Shown: positions 24,501 to 34,777 of the stretch, one piece after another
How positions within the stretch are numbered: the stretch's first letter is position 1
Layout of the letters: each line of letters starts with the position of its first letter
NCBI RefSeq assembly: GCF_030247185.1
Contig: NC_080572.1
Location: 122,760,928-122,824,927, forward strand
DNA from: Malaya genurostris
Taxonomy: Eukaryota > Arthropoda > Insecta > Diptera > Culicidae
Direction: 5' to 3'
Length of the DNA stretch: 64,000 bases
Program-made: the position numbers and the translations under genes
The notes under the pieces: generated by a model
The model's database searches: none
What the model saw: only the letters and a program-made list of their open reading frames with translations
Told to the model about the DNA's origin: nothing

Positions 24501-25219
24501 TTAACTGAATTAGCAATGCCTTTGTTACTGCTAATTGAGATGATGATTGGTAAATGATCGCTACCATGTAAATCAGGAAATACTTTCCAGGTGCAATCTA
24601 GTCGAATTGAAGTCGAACAAAGAGATAAATCTAATGCACTTGGACGTGCAGGAGGTCTTGGGATCCGTGTCATGCTACCCATATTTAGTACCGTCATGCT
24701 AAAATTGTCGCAAATATTATATATTAGAGATGATCTGCTATCATTGTAAACGGAACCCCACATCATTCCGTGCGAATTGAAATCTCCTAAAATCAAACGT
24801 GGAGCAGGAAGGGCTTCGACAATTTCATTAAGCTGTCGTTGTCCAACTTGAGCTCTTGGAGGAATATATACCGAAGCAATGCAAATGTCCTTTCCTTTAA
24901 TGTTTATTTGACAAGCAACAACTTCTATACTAGAAATCGAAGGAATGTTTAATCTATAAAAGGAATAACATTTCTTAATTCCTAAAAGCACTCCACCATA
25001 CGGGGAGTCTCTGTCGAGACGTATAATGTTAAAGTCATTAAAATTTAAGGCTATGTTTGATGTAAGCCATGTTTCGCACAAAGCAAATACATCACATTTT
25101 TGACTATGCAACAAAACTTTAAATGAATCAAGTTTTGGCATGATGCTTCGACAATTCCACTGCAGGACAGTGATTGAATCATTTGCGGCGGATGATAAAT
25201 TATCCATCAAATGATACAA
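21515..25219 (-). CDS. I-clade LINE ORF2: endonuclease, reverse transcriptase, RNase H
   Basis: 1234 residues, intact. Domains in order: apurinic-type endonuclease (LQWNCRSI, CETWL, ILGDFNSHG, SDHLPIIISI; ~15-230); reverse transcriptase (APGLDRIKF, YRPIAMLS, FLDIKGAFDSV, MGLPQGSCLSPLL, catalytic LADDG; ~440-720); RNase H (FYTDGSRMEE, ELAAVHYSL, FTDSLSAIEAI, VPAHCSIPGNERAD; ~940-1070); and a C-terminal CACGEGYRDIDHVVWTC zinc-binding motif. The catalytic acidic residues of all three enzymes are present. It overlaps ORF1 by 20 nt. Confidence 0.94.
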   Translation of the reverse strand: MYHLMDNLSSAANDSITVLQWNCRSIMPKLDSFKVLLHSQKCDVFALCETWLTSNIALNFNDFNIIRLDRDSPYGGVLLGIKKCYSFYRLNIPSISSIEVVACQINIKGKDICIASVYIPPRAQVGQRQLNEIVEALPAPRLILGDFNSHGMMWGSVYNDSRSSLIYNICDNFSMTVLNMGSMTRIPRPPARPSALDLSLCSTSIRLDCTWKVFPDLHGSDHLPIIISISSNKGIANSVNIPYDLTKNIDWIKYQSNISSVLTSMEELPPLEEYDFLVCSILEAAEQAQTKRFLGPSSNRRPPNPWWDKECSDAKHAKQNAFKTFLKRGGGTPQNFEKFLVLETKYKNILRVKKCSYWRHFVEGLSRETSMSTLWNTARRMRNRNVGNESEEYSNRWIFDFARKVCPDSVPTHSIVRESSSNDDSIDSPFSMMEFSIALMSCNNNAPGLDRIKFNLVKNLPDLAKRRLLELFNKFLEQNIVPPDWRQVKVIAIQKPGKPASNHNSYRPIAMLSCIRKLFEKIILRRLDTWVETNGLLSDTQFGFRRNKGTNDCLALLSSDIQIAFAQKQQMASVFLDIKGAFDSVSIDVLSDKLHQHGLPAVINNYLHNLLSEKRMHFSHGDLATIRISYMGLPQGSCLSPLLYNFYVNDIDSCLVTPCTLRQLADDGVVSVTGSKAIDLQKPLQDTLDKLSVWAVHLGIEFSAEKTELVVFSKKHDPAQLQLHMMGRIIEQVLTFKYLGVWFDSKCTWGGHIRYLITKCQQRVNFLRTITGSWWGAHPQDLIKLYQTTILSVMEYGCVCFRSAANSHIIKLERIQYRCLRIALGCMHSTHTMSLEVLAGVLPLKDRFWELSSRLLIRCDVLNPMVINNFERLVELRSQTKFMTVYFNHMSQEINPSRYIPIRVSLLNVPDSTLFFDTSMQREVRGIPDHLRSMEIPKIFSSKFRHINSEKMFYTDGSRMEEATGFGMFNNNVSASFKLQEPASVYIAELAAVHYSLNVIVTLSPNHYFLFTDSLSAIEAIRSNAAGKNEPFFLGKIKQCLNDILNNNYLITIVWVPAHCSIPGNERADILAKRGAIEGEIYERPIAFNEFYSASRQRTLASWQASWDKDDLGRWMHSIIPKISTKAWFRGLDVSRDFIRVMSRLMSNHYTLDAHLLRIGLSETNHCACGEGYRDIDHVVWTCVEFRDVRSQLINSLRTQGRLSNVPVRDILACRDLPYMKLLYHFIKSIGVPI

Positions 25220-26513
25220 AACCTGTAAGAGCTGGCCATTGAGCTGATAACTGTTTCAAAAAAGTTCTAGCTATTGGAAGGAATGCTGTTATGATGGTCT
25301 TTAGAGGTTCAGAAATATTGAATGCAGCGAAAATCCATTCTACAATTTCCGAAAATTTCAGTAATCCTGTTGGTGAATGTGAAATGGAGCCCACTGGATT
25401 ATTGTCTTTTCTTGAGCTAGTTCCTGGATTGGTTTGTGAATTTGAAAAACCAGGAGGCACAGTTTTTGGTTTTAAATTTGGCTTTTTAGCTTTAACACGG
25501 GGATCTTTTTTTGAAGGTATAATTTTAGGTGTCTTTTTTGGTATTTTGTGGTTTGTTAATCTCCTCTTAACAGACCCTTGAGGAGTGACAAACGAGGTAT
25601 CTTCACTATTTCCGTCAGAGTCAGATTCCTCTGGCTCCGCAAGATTTGAAAAACCGTTTTCGGTTTCCAAAGGGGAGACATGTATGACCGTTTTGAGCAT
25701 TTCTGCATATGTGCGCTTAGACCGTGCTTTTAAAGAAAGCTTCATTTTGTCTTTACGCAGCTTAAATGCAGCGCACACTGAAAGATCATCATGAGGGCTT
25801 TCCCCACAATAAACACATTTTTCAACATCTTTATCGCAAAGATTATCCTTATGAGGCCCTTGACATTTGATACATTTGGACTTATTACTACAGTAAGTAG
25901 CTGTATGTCCGAATTTTTTACAGTTCGTGCAATTCATAACATGCGGTACGAAAAGCCGAACAGGAAGACGAATTTTATCGATATAGACATGGCTAGGCAA
26001 TGCAGATCCGGCAAATGTTACGCGAAACGAATCTGAGGGACGATAAGACTTTTTTCCATCGACAATAGATGCTGAGTACAATTGTTTGCACTCGAGTATC
26101 TTAACTCCCTCAAGCATGGAGTTTTTAAAACGGCCAACTCCATTTTTAAGTAAATCATCTGCTGTCAGACTTGCTTCAGTCACAACACCGTCAATTTCTA
26201 CCTCCTTCGATGGAATGTAAACTCGATATTCAATAGCAAATAATTTACAGGTTACAATATCGTTTGCCTGTTTCAAGTCGTTAACTACAACTCGAATTTT
26301 ATCTCTATTAACCTTACAGATTTCTTTAACTTCAGAGAAATGTGATGTCAAATCCTTTGTAATTTGCATCAAATTTAAAATCTTTTCTTTTTTTCGAAGA
26401 TAGACTATCCATGGCCCAGTGGTACCCTGTGGATAATGTTTAGCCCTCGGAGTATTTAAACTCTTACTAGTATCCGGAATCGGATTCGGATGATCTTCCA
26501 TAAGATCATCCAT
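25200..26513 (-). CDS. I-clade LINE ORF1 (gag-like, three zinc knuckles)
   Basis: 437 residues, intact. A GPWIVYLRKKEK-type N-terminal RNA-binding region (~30-190) is followed by knuckles CTNCKKFGHTATYC, CIKCQGPHKDNLC and CVYCGESPHDDLSVC (~195-260), and a basic Lys/Pro-rich tail. Its start codon overlaps the stop of a 101-codon upstream ORF (TAATG at 26515-26511). Start choice follows the family N terminus. Confidence 0.9.
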   Translation of the reverse strand: MDDLMEDHPNPIPDTSKSLNTPRAKHYPQGTTGPWIVYLRKKEKILNLMQITKDLTSHFSEVKEICKVNRDKIRVVVNDLKQANDIVTCKLFAIEYRVYIPSKEVEIDGVVTEASLTADDLLKNGVGRFKNSMLEGVKILECKQLYSASIVDGKKSYRPSDSFRVTFAGSALPSHVYIDKIRLPVRLFVPHVMNCTNCKKFGHTATYCSNKSKCIKCQGPHKDNLCDKDVEKCVYCGESPHDDLSVCAAFKLRKDKMKLSLKARSKRTYAEMLKTVIHVSPLETENGFSNLAEPEESDSDGNSEDTSFVTPQGSVKRRLTNHKIPKKTPKIIPSKKDPRVKAKKPNLKPKTVPPGFSNSQTNPGTSSRKDNNPVGSISHSPTGLLKFSEIVEWIFAAFNISEPLKTIITAFLPIARTFLKQLSAQWPALTGFVSFDG

Positions 26514-26515
26514 TA

Positions 26516-26818
26516 CATTAAATTTTTTTGTAAATTAATAATACCAAAATAAAAACTTATGTTTAGTAAAATTTCAGATATAAGAAATAAAAAATAAATT
26601 AAATTAAATCTACCTTGTAGCTGATGTCTCTGTTCCTTTATCGTGAAGAACGACGTGAAGCTCTTCCAACGATTTCCAATTGGCAGTCTTTTGCTGTTTC
26701 CAATTGGCAGTCTTCTGTCGTTTACTGCTATCTCAGTTGCTCTGCCGTCGTTGTGAACACCACTGCACTTGCTGTACCTGACCCCAGGTACAGTGCTTTT
26801 GCTCTTGGTGGCGATCAA
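26516..26818 (-). other. Upstream ORF in the I-clade LINE 5' UTR
   Basis: A 101-codon ORF whose stop overlaps the ORF1 start as TAATG. Its protein has no recognised family, though it contains a hydrophobic stretch near its C terminus. Whether it is translated is unknown; the arrangement would suit termination-reinitiation. Confidence 0.35.
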
Positions 26819-26919
26819 ATGCGATGCTTGCAGTGTAGCACCTCGCGATATATGCCGTCTCTTTTGATCCTACGCAGCGTACAAATTCTGGTACCTGGTA
26901 GATCAGCACTGGGTTGCTT

Positions 26920-27035
26920 TAGCACCTCTGTGCCTTTGCACCCCTTCGTCTTCGCACCTTTATGCGATGGCACCTCTGTGACTCGTCACTTCTATGCTCT
27001 CGCACCTCTGTGTCTCTACACCTCTGTGCGTATGA
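26920..27035 (-). promoter_or_regulatory. GCACCTCTGTG repeats in the I-clade LINE 5' UTR
   Basis: GCACCTCTGTG or a one-base variant (ACACCTCTGTG) occurs about four times, mixed with shorter GCACC units. Repeats like this in LINE 5' UTRs can carry internal promoter elements, but no function is shown here. Confidence 0.45.
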
Positions 27036-27598
27036 ACGGGATGGCCTTCGTTGCTAGCTTTCCAGTCGGGAAACGCCCCGAATATTGCGTTTGCTATGGG
27101 CAGTTTAACTACCTGAAGCTTAGAATTGTCTCGGTAGCAGCCGTTAACTCACGAGCCAGTACAATCGAAACACAACCTCTTCGCTTGAATGGTTTTTACT
27201 GAATGAAGTATTTATTTCTAGGTGCATCTATTTTACCATGTAGTTATGGTTTTTGCAAAATTGGGTACCAGCGATTCAATTTTTGCAGAAACCATACCTA
27301 CCCAAAAGTTGAGTAGTTGTATAAAGAAAAAGTTGGCCAATGTGCAACGGGTGTCTGTGACACTTTCATCAAGGTATGTTCAGGAGTGTTCCAGTTCTAG
27401 ATGCATAATTTATGCCAGTTTTAAAATTTAAATCTGAAAATTATAACTAGAAAAACTGGCAGCCCCAGCAGCGTTTTGGTTTTGTTTCAAAAATACAAAA
27501 AATAGAACGGCAGCGTATACCAGTAAGAATAAATAAATGAATTTGCTCTCAGAATCCTATCAATTTTGACAGAACACCATTTTGTTCCACTGAGCAGC

Positions 27599-27909
27599 AG
27601 AGATGCCAGGTAAAAATTTCAAATATCTTTTGACAAGGTTGGAAAAGTCTGTATATCTGAAAAAAAAAATCTGCAGTCAGCAAATATGTCTTGCTAGCAG
27701 CCTTTTCTCTATAAATTATGATACACTAAACTGATTTAGCGAGCAAACAAAAAAGGTCGCGACAATTACAGAAGTCTGTAAATTTGGACGAAAGTCTGCA
27801 AAAAACTCGATTTTTGAAAGTCTGCAAAAGTCTTCACAACAAAAAATGTCTATGCACTATGTACGAAATCTGTAAATTTACAGACAAATCTGCAGATCTG
27901 GCTTCTCTG
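27599..27909. mobile_element. hAT-type MITE with exact 8-bp duplication
   Basis: 311 bp, ends CAGAGATGCC and GGCTTCTCTG, exact duplication CTGAGCAG (27591-27598, 27910-27917). The interior is rich in AGTCTGYAAATYTG motifs. A truncated relative is at 3574-3670. Confidence 0.87.
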
Positions 27910-27937
27910 CTGAGCAGCCACAAGTAAGCATATCCTA

Positions 27938-29197
27938 CACGCAGAGAAAAAAAATTGTAAATATAACCAAATTTGGGTTTCACGCAACGATTTTTTTTGT
28001 TAAAATAGTGACAAAAGAAAATCTGGTTTGATATAAATAATATTGCTGCTTGAAACTACAAAACATGATAATCAATTTTACTCAGTGTGTTAGTTTGTTT
28101 CAAACGACAATTTGATAAAAACAACAAATATTTCACTTGTGCGTTCCTGTCAATTTCTTGACAAACAATTTCACAGTGAATTCAATTTGAAAAATTTGTT
28201 ACGAATGAACGAACCTTAGATAAAGTTAAGAATTGTTGCGCTTTAAATTTACAAACTTTTTAGTTGAAATAAATTACCTTAAATTTAGCTATTTCAACTA
28301 ACGCTTTTGTTTGTTGAAATCATACATTTTTGTTTGTTTTTAAAAATAAAATGATTTCTTTCAAACTAATTTACAAGGTTATATTTAAAACTACTTTTAT
28401 TTCGATTTATATTGGTTTAAAAATTTCTAGAAAACAATTATTTTTAATTTTGAAATTTTTAAGACGCTTCGTCATTCCCGTTGCTACACGATCGAATTAT
28501 TCACATACCATTGTATGTAATTGTAAAGCCCTGTTTCTTAATTTTTATAGCATCCAAACGATTCGGTGCTCTATCAGTCCGACCAATATAGAGAACCTGC
28601 ATCAAATATTTTTGGTAAAGAAAATGTGTTATGTAATGTTATACATATTTTTAAAATATACTTTATCGTCAATACATACACTTGTACCCTTAGGCCATGA
28701 AAGAAGCAGATCAATTTTTACTTATGAAACGCGTACAAACTTCTTCCGTGGGAGACAATAATGTCAATAATGGTGTATACGCGCGAGAAAAAATTGTTCT
28801 GGTTTACATGTAATAAAACTAACACGGTTCATTTAAACAGTAAACTTAGTTGTATCATTACACAAATAATACCATAGATAAATTGAACCAAGTTTTTTCT
28901 AGATGTGAAGGTTTAGCAGGATTGAGTCAACGAGAACACTGCCGGTAACATTAATTCAACTTTGGTTGACATGTAAAAAATTGTTAGTTTATTTCAACAA
29001 TAAACTCATTCGGAACAATTATATTTTTGGTTTGGTTGGACCATAATTTTGATTCAAATCAAACAGAGATCATTGTTTTTGTTGAAGGGAGAAATTGGTT
29101 TGAAACAATCATATTCTAGATTGAAATGAATATAAATCAAATTTAAAAAAACAACTAACTGTTTTGTTATTTTAAACATGCTCAATTTCTCTGCGTG
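27938..29197. mobile_element. TA-flanked MITE (CACGCAGAGAA ends), uninterrupted copy
   Basis: 1260 bp, left end CACGCAGAGAA, right end TTCTCTGCGTG, TA on both sides. It is the inverse-oriented, uninterrupted counterpart of 12305-12820 plus 19094-19837. Its sequence around 28437 (ACAATTATTTTTAATTTTG) is the empty target of the element inserted in the other copy. The longest ORF (28330-28761) has no family match and is not conserved in the other copy. Confidence 0.87.
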
Positions 29198-30228
29198 TAA
29201 GACAAGACCTGACAGCTGGCTTCTTATTCTTCCTTCCGAATTATTCTTCTCGTCATTTTCGCCCTGTGGAATAAATACAAACGTATCGGCTACAGTGTAG
29301 CCATATTTACAGATTTTTTAATAACTCTATGGTAAGAGAAAATTTTTTATTAAATTTAAATTTTTAAACTCGGTTTTTGATTTTAAATAAACATGAAAAA
29401 TGTTTTGTGGATGCATTTTTTTATTATATATTAATGCTTAAAACAATTAATTGAGCGTTGATGACAAAACACGAAATATCTCATGTTGAACGCGAAATCG
29501 AATCCATTGTTGACGTATTACCGGATCTTTAAGAAACCAGAAAAAGTCAAGTTTGGATAGAAATGCTTAGTGTGACCACAATGTGGAACACAACAGTTCA
29601 TTCTTCTCGTAAAACTAAACGCACTTTCGAGTTTACACTAATTTAACAAATCTTTTTTGGTTACACTTTAATTCACAAAAAGAAAAACGATTTTAATTAC
29701 ATAGTGCTGCCACTATAAACATTTATTACAAATGAGATTGAAAAAAAAGTGAAACATTCTCTGAAAGTTTTCATTTGCATTGGTGAGCTAAAATTATACA
29801 TTTTAATAAACTTGTTTTCTACTTTTCTTTATACTTGGCATCATTGCTCGCGTACCCTGCAAAAGTTTTTTCTTTTCACATTGTGCGGGAAGCAACATCA
29901 AAATCAGCCAATCAGAAACTGGTCCATTTTTGGAACAAAAGCAGCCCCCCCAGTTGTCAGGTCTTGTCTTAGAGCAAATTCAGCAGCTGCAAGATTCATA
30001 TGGGTGGTTTATAATGTAAATGAAACTGAAACAAACGTATCCCCAGCAAACCGTTTTAGTTTTATTTATTCGACCAGTTCTACTGTCAAATTTAAAACTG
30101 GTATACATTGCCGTTCTATTTTTTCTATATTTGAAACACAGATAAAACGCTGTTGGGGCTGCCAGTTTATTTTGTTATAATTTCTAGATATAAATTTTAA
30201 AACTGACATAAATTATGCATCTAGAACT

Positions 30229-30426
30229 ACTACACTACTGAATATGCCCTTAGAGCATATCCTAAATTTTGGACGTTTCCATGTATCATTTGAAATTGAG
30301 TAACTAGTGCTCAAACTCTGAGTAACTTTTTTAAGCGTGTATAGAAGAAACTCAAAATCGTACACGACACGATTGCTCTCGTATTACTAATTATTATTTT
30401 AGAAGTGTGGAGCTATATTTTGAATA
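30229..30426. other. ArgRS 5' flank
   Basis: Less than 200 bp separates the foldback element from the first possible ArgRS start codon, so the gene's core promoter must be here, within the element, or both. No TATA box is clear. Confidence 0.4.
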
Positions 30427-32675
30427 ATGTTACAGAGTGTTCAAACTCAATTAATGAGACTCCAAAAATTGGTAAGTGCCTAATATAAAAATTTAATACT
30501 ATAAAATTCGTAAATTAACCTCAATTCATCATGCCGACTTCAAAGGAAGACGAAATTCGATTGCTACAAAAAGCAATAAATGATACCCAGAACAACATTA
30601 ATTTAGAGGAAAACAACCCACAACTAGAAGAACTAGAAGTTCAAAACTCGAAACTAAAATATCGTTTGATAATTTTAAACAGGGTATGTACCAAATTATC
30701 AATTCAATTACAATAAAATTTCAACATTACCTTATTGAAGGCAATCGCCGTCGAAGAACAATCCTCAAGAAGCATGGTCGACGAACCTATTTCTATTCTA
30801 GATCATCTTACCGATTTATTCACAAAAGCAATATCAAAATCATTTCCTCTGGTGTGCAACGAAGTTGCTACGGTTATTACAGCTTCAAGCTCTCCAAAAT
30901 TTGGCGATTATCAGTGCAATAATGCAATGCAGCTGGTACAGAAATTAAAAGCACAGAATATTAAAATTAGTCCACGTGATGTCGCCAATAAAATTATGGA
31001 GTCTCTACCAAAATCTGCAGCTATAAGCAAAGTCGAAATTGCTGGAGCGGGCTACGTGAACGTTTATTTAGACAAAAGTTATGGTGTAGCGGCTATTATG
31101 TCAATTCTAAAGCAAGGTGTAAGACCTCCATATTACGACAAAAAACGTGTCATTGTAGATTTTTCATCTCCGAATATCGCAAAAGAAATGCACGTAGGTC
31201 ATTTGCGGTCTACAATCATCGGTGAGTCGATTAGCCGTTTTTTGGAATTTCTTGGTCATGATGTTCTTCGTCTGAACCATGTTGGTGATTGGGGAACTCA
31301 ATTTGGCATGTTGATTGCGCATCTACAGGACAAATTTCCGAATTATTTAAATGTGTCTCCTCCGATCGGCGATCTACAGGCATTCTACAAGGAAAGCAAG
31401 ACACGTTTCGACTCGGACGAAGAATTCAAAAAACGCGCGTATTCCTGCGTGGTACAGTTGCAAAGCGGTAAAACCGACTCGTTGAAGGCGTGGACGATGA
31501 TTTGTGATGTATCAAGGAAAGAGTTCCAAAAAATATATGATCGTTTAGATGTTACGCTCATAGAGCGGGGAGAATCGTTCTACCAGAAACGTATGGAAAA
31601 TATTGTTCGGGAGCTTTCTGATGCTGGTTTTCTGGAAGAGGACGAAGGACGTAAAATAATGTGGGGAGAAGATCGAGATGGGATTCCGCTGACAATTGTC
31701 AAGTCAGACGGTGGTTTCACTTACGATACTTCTGATATGGCCGCTATAAAACAACGATTGCAAGAAGAGAAAGGTGATTGGTTAATCTATGTGACTGATG
31801 CAGGCCAAGCTACGCATTTTCAGACATTGTATTCATGTGCACGACGTGCTGGGATTTTAGATTTGAACATGCACCGTGTTGATCATGTTGGGTTTGGCGT
31901 GGTACTTGGAGAAGATGGAAAAAAATTCAAAACACGTTCAGGCGACACCGTAAGATTAATAGAATTGTTAGATGAAGGACTGAAACGATCTTTGAACAAA
32001 CTATTGGAAAAGGGACGAGACAAGGTTCTTTCCTCAGACGAGTTAAAAGCAGCGCAGGAATCTGTCGCGTATGGTTGTATTAAGTATGCAGATTTATCAC
32101 ATAATCGAAACAATGAATATATCTTTTCTTTTGATAAGGTGAGTATAACTTTTGTCAAAACATCGATTAAGATGTCTAATGAAAACAAATAATTTTAGAT
32201 GTTGGAAGACAAGGGTAATACAGCAGTTTACCTGTTATATTCCTACACTCGAATTCGTTCGATAGCTCGTAATTGTGGCGGAGATTTTGCGAATAATATT
32301 GAGAAGGTGATTGCTTCAAACGAAATAAGTGTCGAGCATGAAAAAGAGTGGAAGCTAGTAAAAGTTCTTCTCAAATTTACCGACGTCATGAAACTTATAT
32401 CCAAGAACCTTTGTTTACACCATCTATGTGAATTTGTTTACGACGTCAGCACAACCTTTACTGAGTTTTATGACACATGTTATTGTATCGAAAAGAACAA
32501 ACAAGGTTTGTACATCAACCGATAGATATTAAAAAAAATTCTATAGAAAAAAAAATTATTTGCAGGAGAAATCGTCAAAATCAACACTGGACGCGTATTG
32601 CTTTGTGAAGCAACTTCACGGGTTCTCGGAAAGTGCTTTGATATTCTTGGACTGAAACCGTTACATAAAATATGA
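30427..32675 (+). CDS. ArgRS: Arginyl-tRNA synthetase, cytosolic
   Basis: A class I synthetase that charges tRNA-Arg in the cytosol. Certain exons are ..-30683, 30741-32138, 32199-32505 and 32566-32675, with introns of 57-60 bp. Starting at ATG 30531 gives 655 residues; an upstream exon 30427-30471 spliced to 30546 also keeps frame and gives 665. The N terminus is a short coiled coil (leucine-rich, ends LKYRLIILN). Then come an Arg-tRNA synthetase N domain (FGDYQCNNAMQL), the HIGH-type signature KEMHVGHLRSTI (near residue 200), NHVGDWGTQFGMLIAHLQDK, and KFKTRSGDTVRL in place of a canonical KMSKS. The DALR anticodon-binding domain ends GLKPLHKI. The gene converges on TMED2 195 bp away. Confidence 0.95.
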
Positions 32676-32869
32676 ACAAAGTATTTATTGAAGCTAAGAG
32701 AAACTGAAGAACATCTTCTGAATTTGAAACATCAAATTACAGGTGAAAATGAGTTATTGCAATTGATTTTGTTAGGACTCACAAATGAACCGTTTTATTT
32801 TACAACACAGTGAAAATAAAATACAACTAGGGAAAAGATTCTGCACACATTTTTGTACCAGTCCTCCTT

Positions 32870-33657
32870 TTATACTACACGCTTCACTTCGAAAAATCGT
32901 TTGAGGTAGTACACTTGACCGACTGTCATTACCACTAACACGAGTGCTTCGAATACAGACCACATCACAACTCGTGAATTTGTGCTCTCATTAATCGTAC
33001 GATGAATTCGATCCCTTACCTAAAACCAAAAAATGTTGATCAGCTAGAACGAGTTGCAGTGCTGAGTTTATCTTACGTGCATATAATCCTGTTCATGCTT
33101 AATACTGGTGAGTGTTCCGGATAACTCTTTGATCATATCTTCTAGTTTAGTATGACCCACTTCTCCTTCGTTTACTGCTCCAATGGTTCCTTTTGGTGCT
33201 TCACCGATTTCCATCGAAAACATAACAACCTGCCAGATCGAAATATCTTTTGTGAAGTATATATGATGCAGAAGTTTTCTCTTACCTTCGGTGTTAATGT
33301 TGACATCTTGTTACTGAAACAATAGTGATAGACGCCGGTTTCGTAGGCGGAGAACGTGTACTTTCCGGATGATTCCTTTTCGCCTTGATAAATAACTTTC
33401 TGGTCTGGCCCCGTAATACGCACCTCAATATCAAGAAATCCACCCTCAACGGTTTCAAACATTAGGCCTTAATAAAAAACAATTACAAAATCTCGGAATC
33501 TGTTTGGATTGGCAGCCTTACCTAATTTTGTTCCGGATTCAGCTCTATCAAAGAAGCATTCCTCGGAATGAGCGTCAACAGTAATAAAATAAGCATAGCT
33601 TATATTGAAAAAAATCACTAGAAGTAGCAATGAGCCGAGAATGTTAAATTTCTTCAT
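32870..33657 (-). CDS. TMED2: p24 family cargo receptor, TMED2 type
   Basis: An early-secretory-pathway type I membrane protein that cycles between ER and Golgi in COPII/COPI vesicles. Four exons are inferred: 33657-33522, 33467-33286, 33229-33077 and 33019-32870 (stop 32872-32870). The total is 621 nt, 206 residues (human 201). It has a signal peptide (residues 1-22), a GOLD domain with the two cysteines (ECFF and YHYCFSN), GEAPKG, a coiled-coil stretch (KHEQDYMHVRDRIHR), one membrane segment (VFEALVLVVMTVGQVYYL) and a cytosolic tail KRFFEVKRVV with the FF and dibasic transport signals. All splice sites are GT..AG. Confidence 0.95.
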
Positions 33658-34769
33658 TTTACACTCAAGAAATAAACAATTTGCGGCGCCACGTAATATT
33701 ATTACTATTCAACACTCGTCCCTAACTCCCTATAATATGAGCAGGTATTTCTGTGTGAGCTCAGAGCTGTCAAGTGACGTTCATATCTACACTCTTATCT
33801 ATGTTAGCACACATAATAATACACAAAGTTACTCAAATGAAATGATTTTTCCATTTCAACTCCAATCCAGTAAGTTTTGTCGAACCGTATCAGTCCGATC
33901 ATTCAAACCGATAAAGCATAATATCGGTCCGTCATCAGACAATTGAGCAGTTTGACGTTTCTGTTACGCACACCAATGCAGTATATATCTAAGACAAGAT
34001 AAGACAACTGGCTTAGTTTTTTCTTATTTTTATACACCCTTTCGAAATATTGTCGACAATTGATTATATGCGTTTATAACAAATTCAAATAATAATACCC
34101 CTAGGTCCCACCCGCTTGTGAGGAATTCTGGCAACCGTCAGAAGGCTGGCTGCATTCCGGCTGCTGTCAAAATTGTCCAGGTGAAATTGCGTCATTATCT
34201 CGCCGTGCGTGTCTTATTTATTTCCCTCCTCTTTCTTTTTTCTTTTTTTTTTATTCGACTTCATTTGATATTCGTCAATCCCGCATATACGTACAAAAAA
34301 CGAATCTTGAGACGAGGTAAATGAGATTGGCAATAACATTTTCCATGATTAGTATATATGAAGGGCAGTAACTTATTGCCTTTCATATGTATGTTTTATT
34401 GAAAAAATAAAACCAAGACGCTTAAAAAGTACAACCGATTCAAACCGGTTCTGCCAATCTTGTATGGCAAGATTCGGACAGAAAAGAACCGTTAATAACC
34501 GCTAGGCGAAATTCTCTGCCGGAAACGGTTGTTGCATTGTTGCCAGACATAGCCAGCCGTCTGGGCGGAAATCGGCCCGCCGCGTACAAGTGGGCATACA
34601 AACAGATCGTCAATATTTAGTTCGTTGAATGAACAAGTTAGCCCAGGCATGTCCAAACACTGCACTGCACTGCGTGCTTCATATAACCACCGCCACCGCG
34701 GGTATTGAGAATGCCATTGCGTGCCAGTGCACAAAGAGAAACACGAAACGAATATCCGAAGCCACGGTG
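33658..34769. other. No gene seen; TMED2 upstream flank
   Basis: No conserved ORF was recognised. A segment at 33940-33985 (ACAATTGAGCAGTTTGACG and following) resembles 7497-7545 and may be a dispersed repeat. A GTCCGATCATTCAAACCGAT-type stretch near 33890 resembles 49229-49259 only loosely. Confidence 0.4.
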
Positions 34770-34777
34770 CTCGTGGC

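Larger units (their letters stand above)
21185..27204 (-). mobile_element. I-clade LINE, apparently complete
   Basis: A 6.0 kb non-LTR retrotransposon on the minus strand, bounded by the exact 13-bp duplication GAAGTATTTATTT (21172-21184, 27205-27217). The 3' tail is a T-run on the plus strand directly after 21184. It has a ~690 bp 5' UTR, ORF1 (26513-25200) and ORF2 (25219-21515). The RNase H domain after the reverse transcriptase places it in the I group rather than the Jockey clade. Both ORFs are open throughout. Confidence 0.93.
27393..30228. mobile_element. Long-inverted-repeat (foldback) element
   Basis: The arms at 27393-27525 and about 30098-30228 are inverted copies of one another. 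They share AGTTCTAGATGCATAATTTA, then a CAGTTTTAAAATTTA block, CTGGCAGCCCC and a block around AAAAAATAGAACGGCA. The arms are ~130-150 bp with modest divergence. Nested inside are a hAT MITE (27599-27909) and a TA-flanked MITE (27938-29197). A second inverted pair inside it (TAAGACAAGACCTGACAGCT near 29198 and its complement near 29952) adds foldback potential. No transposase is recognised. Confidence 0.75.

Noticed and set aside
28330..28761. 143-codon ORF on the plus strand
   Set aside because: It lies inside a MITE, is not conserved in the other copy of the element and has no family motif.
29749..30180. 143-codon ORF on the plus strand
   Set aside because: It overlaps the right arm of the foldback element and its protein shows no domain; chance ORF.
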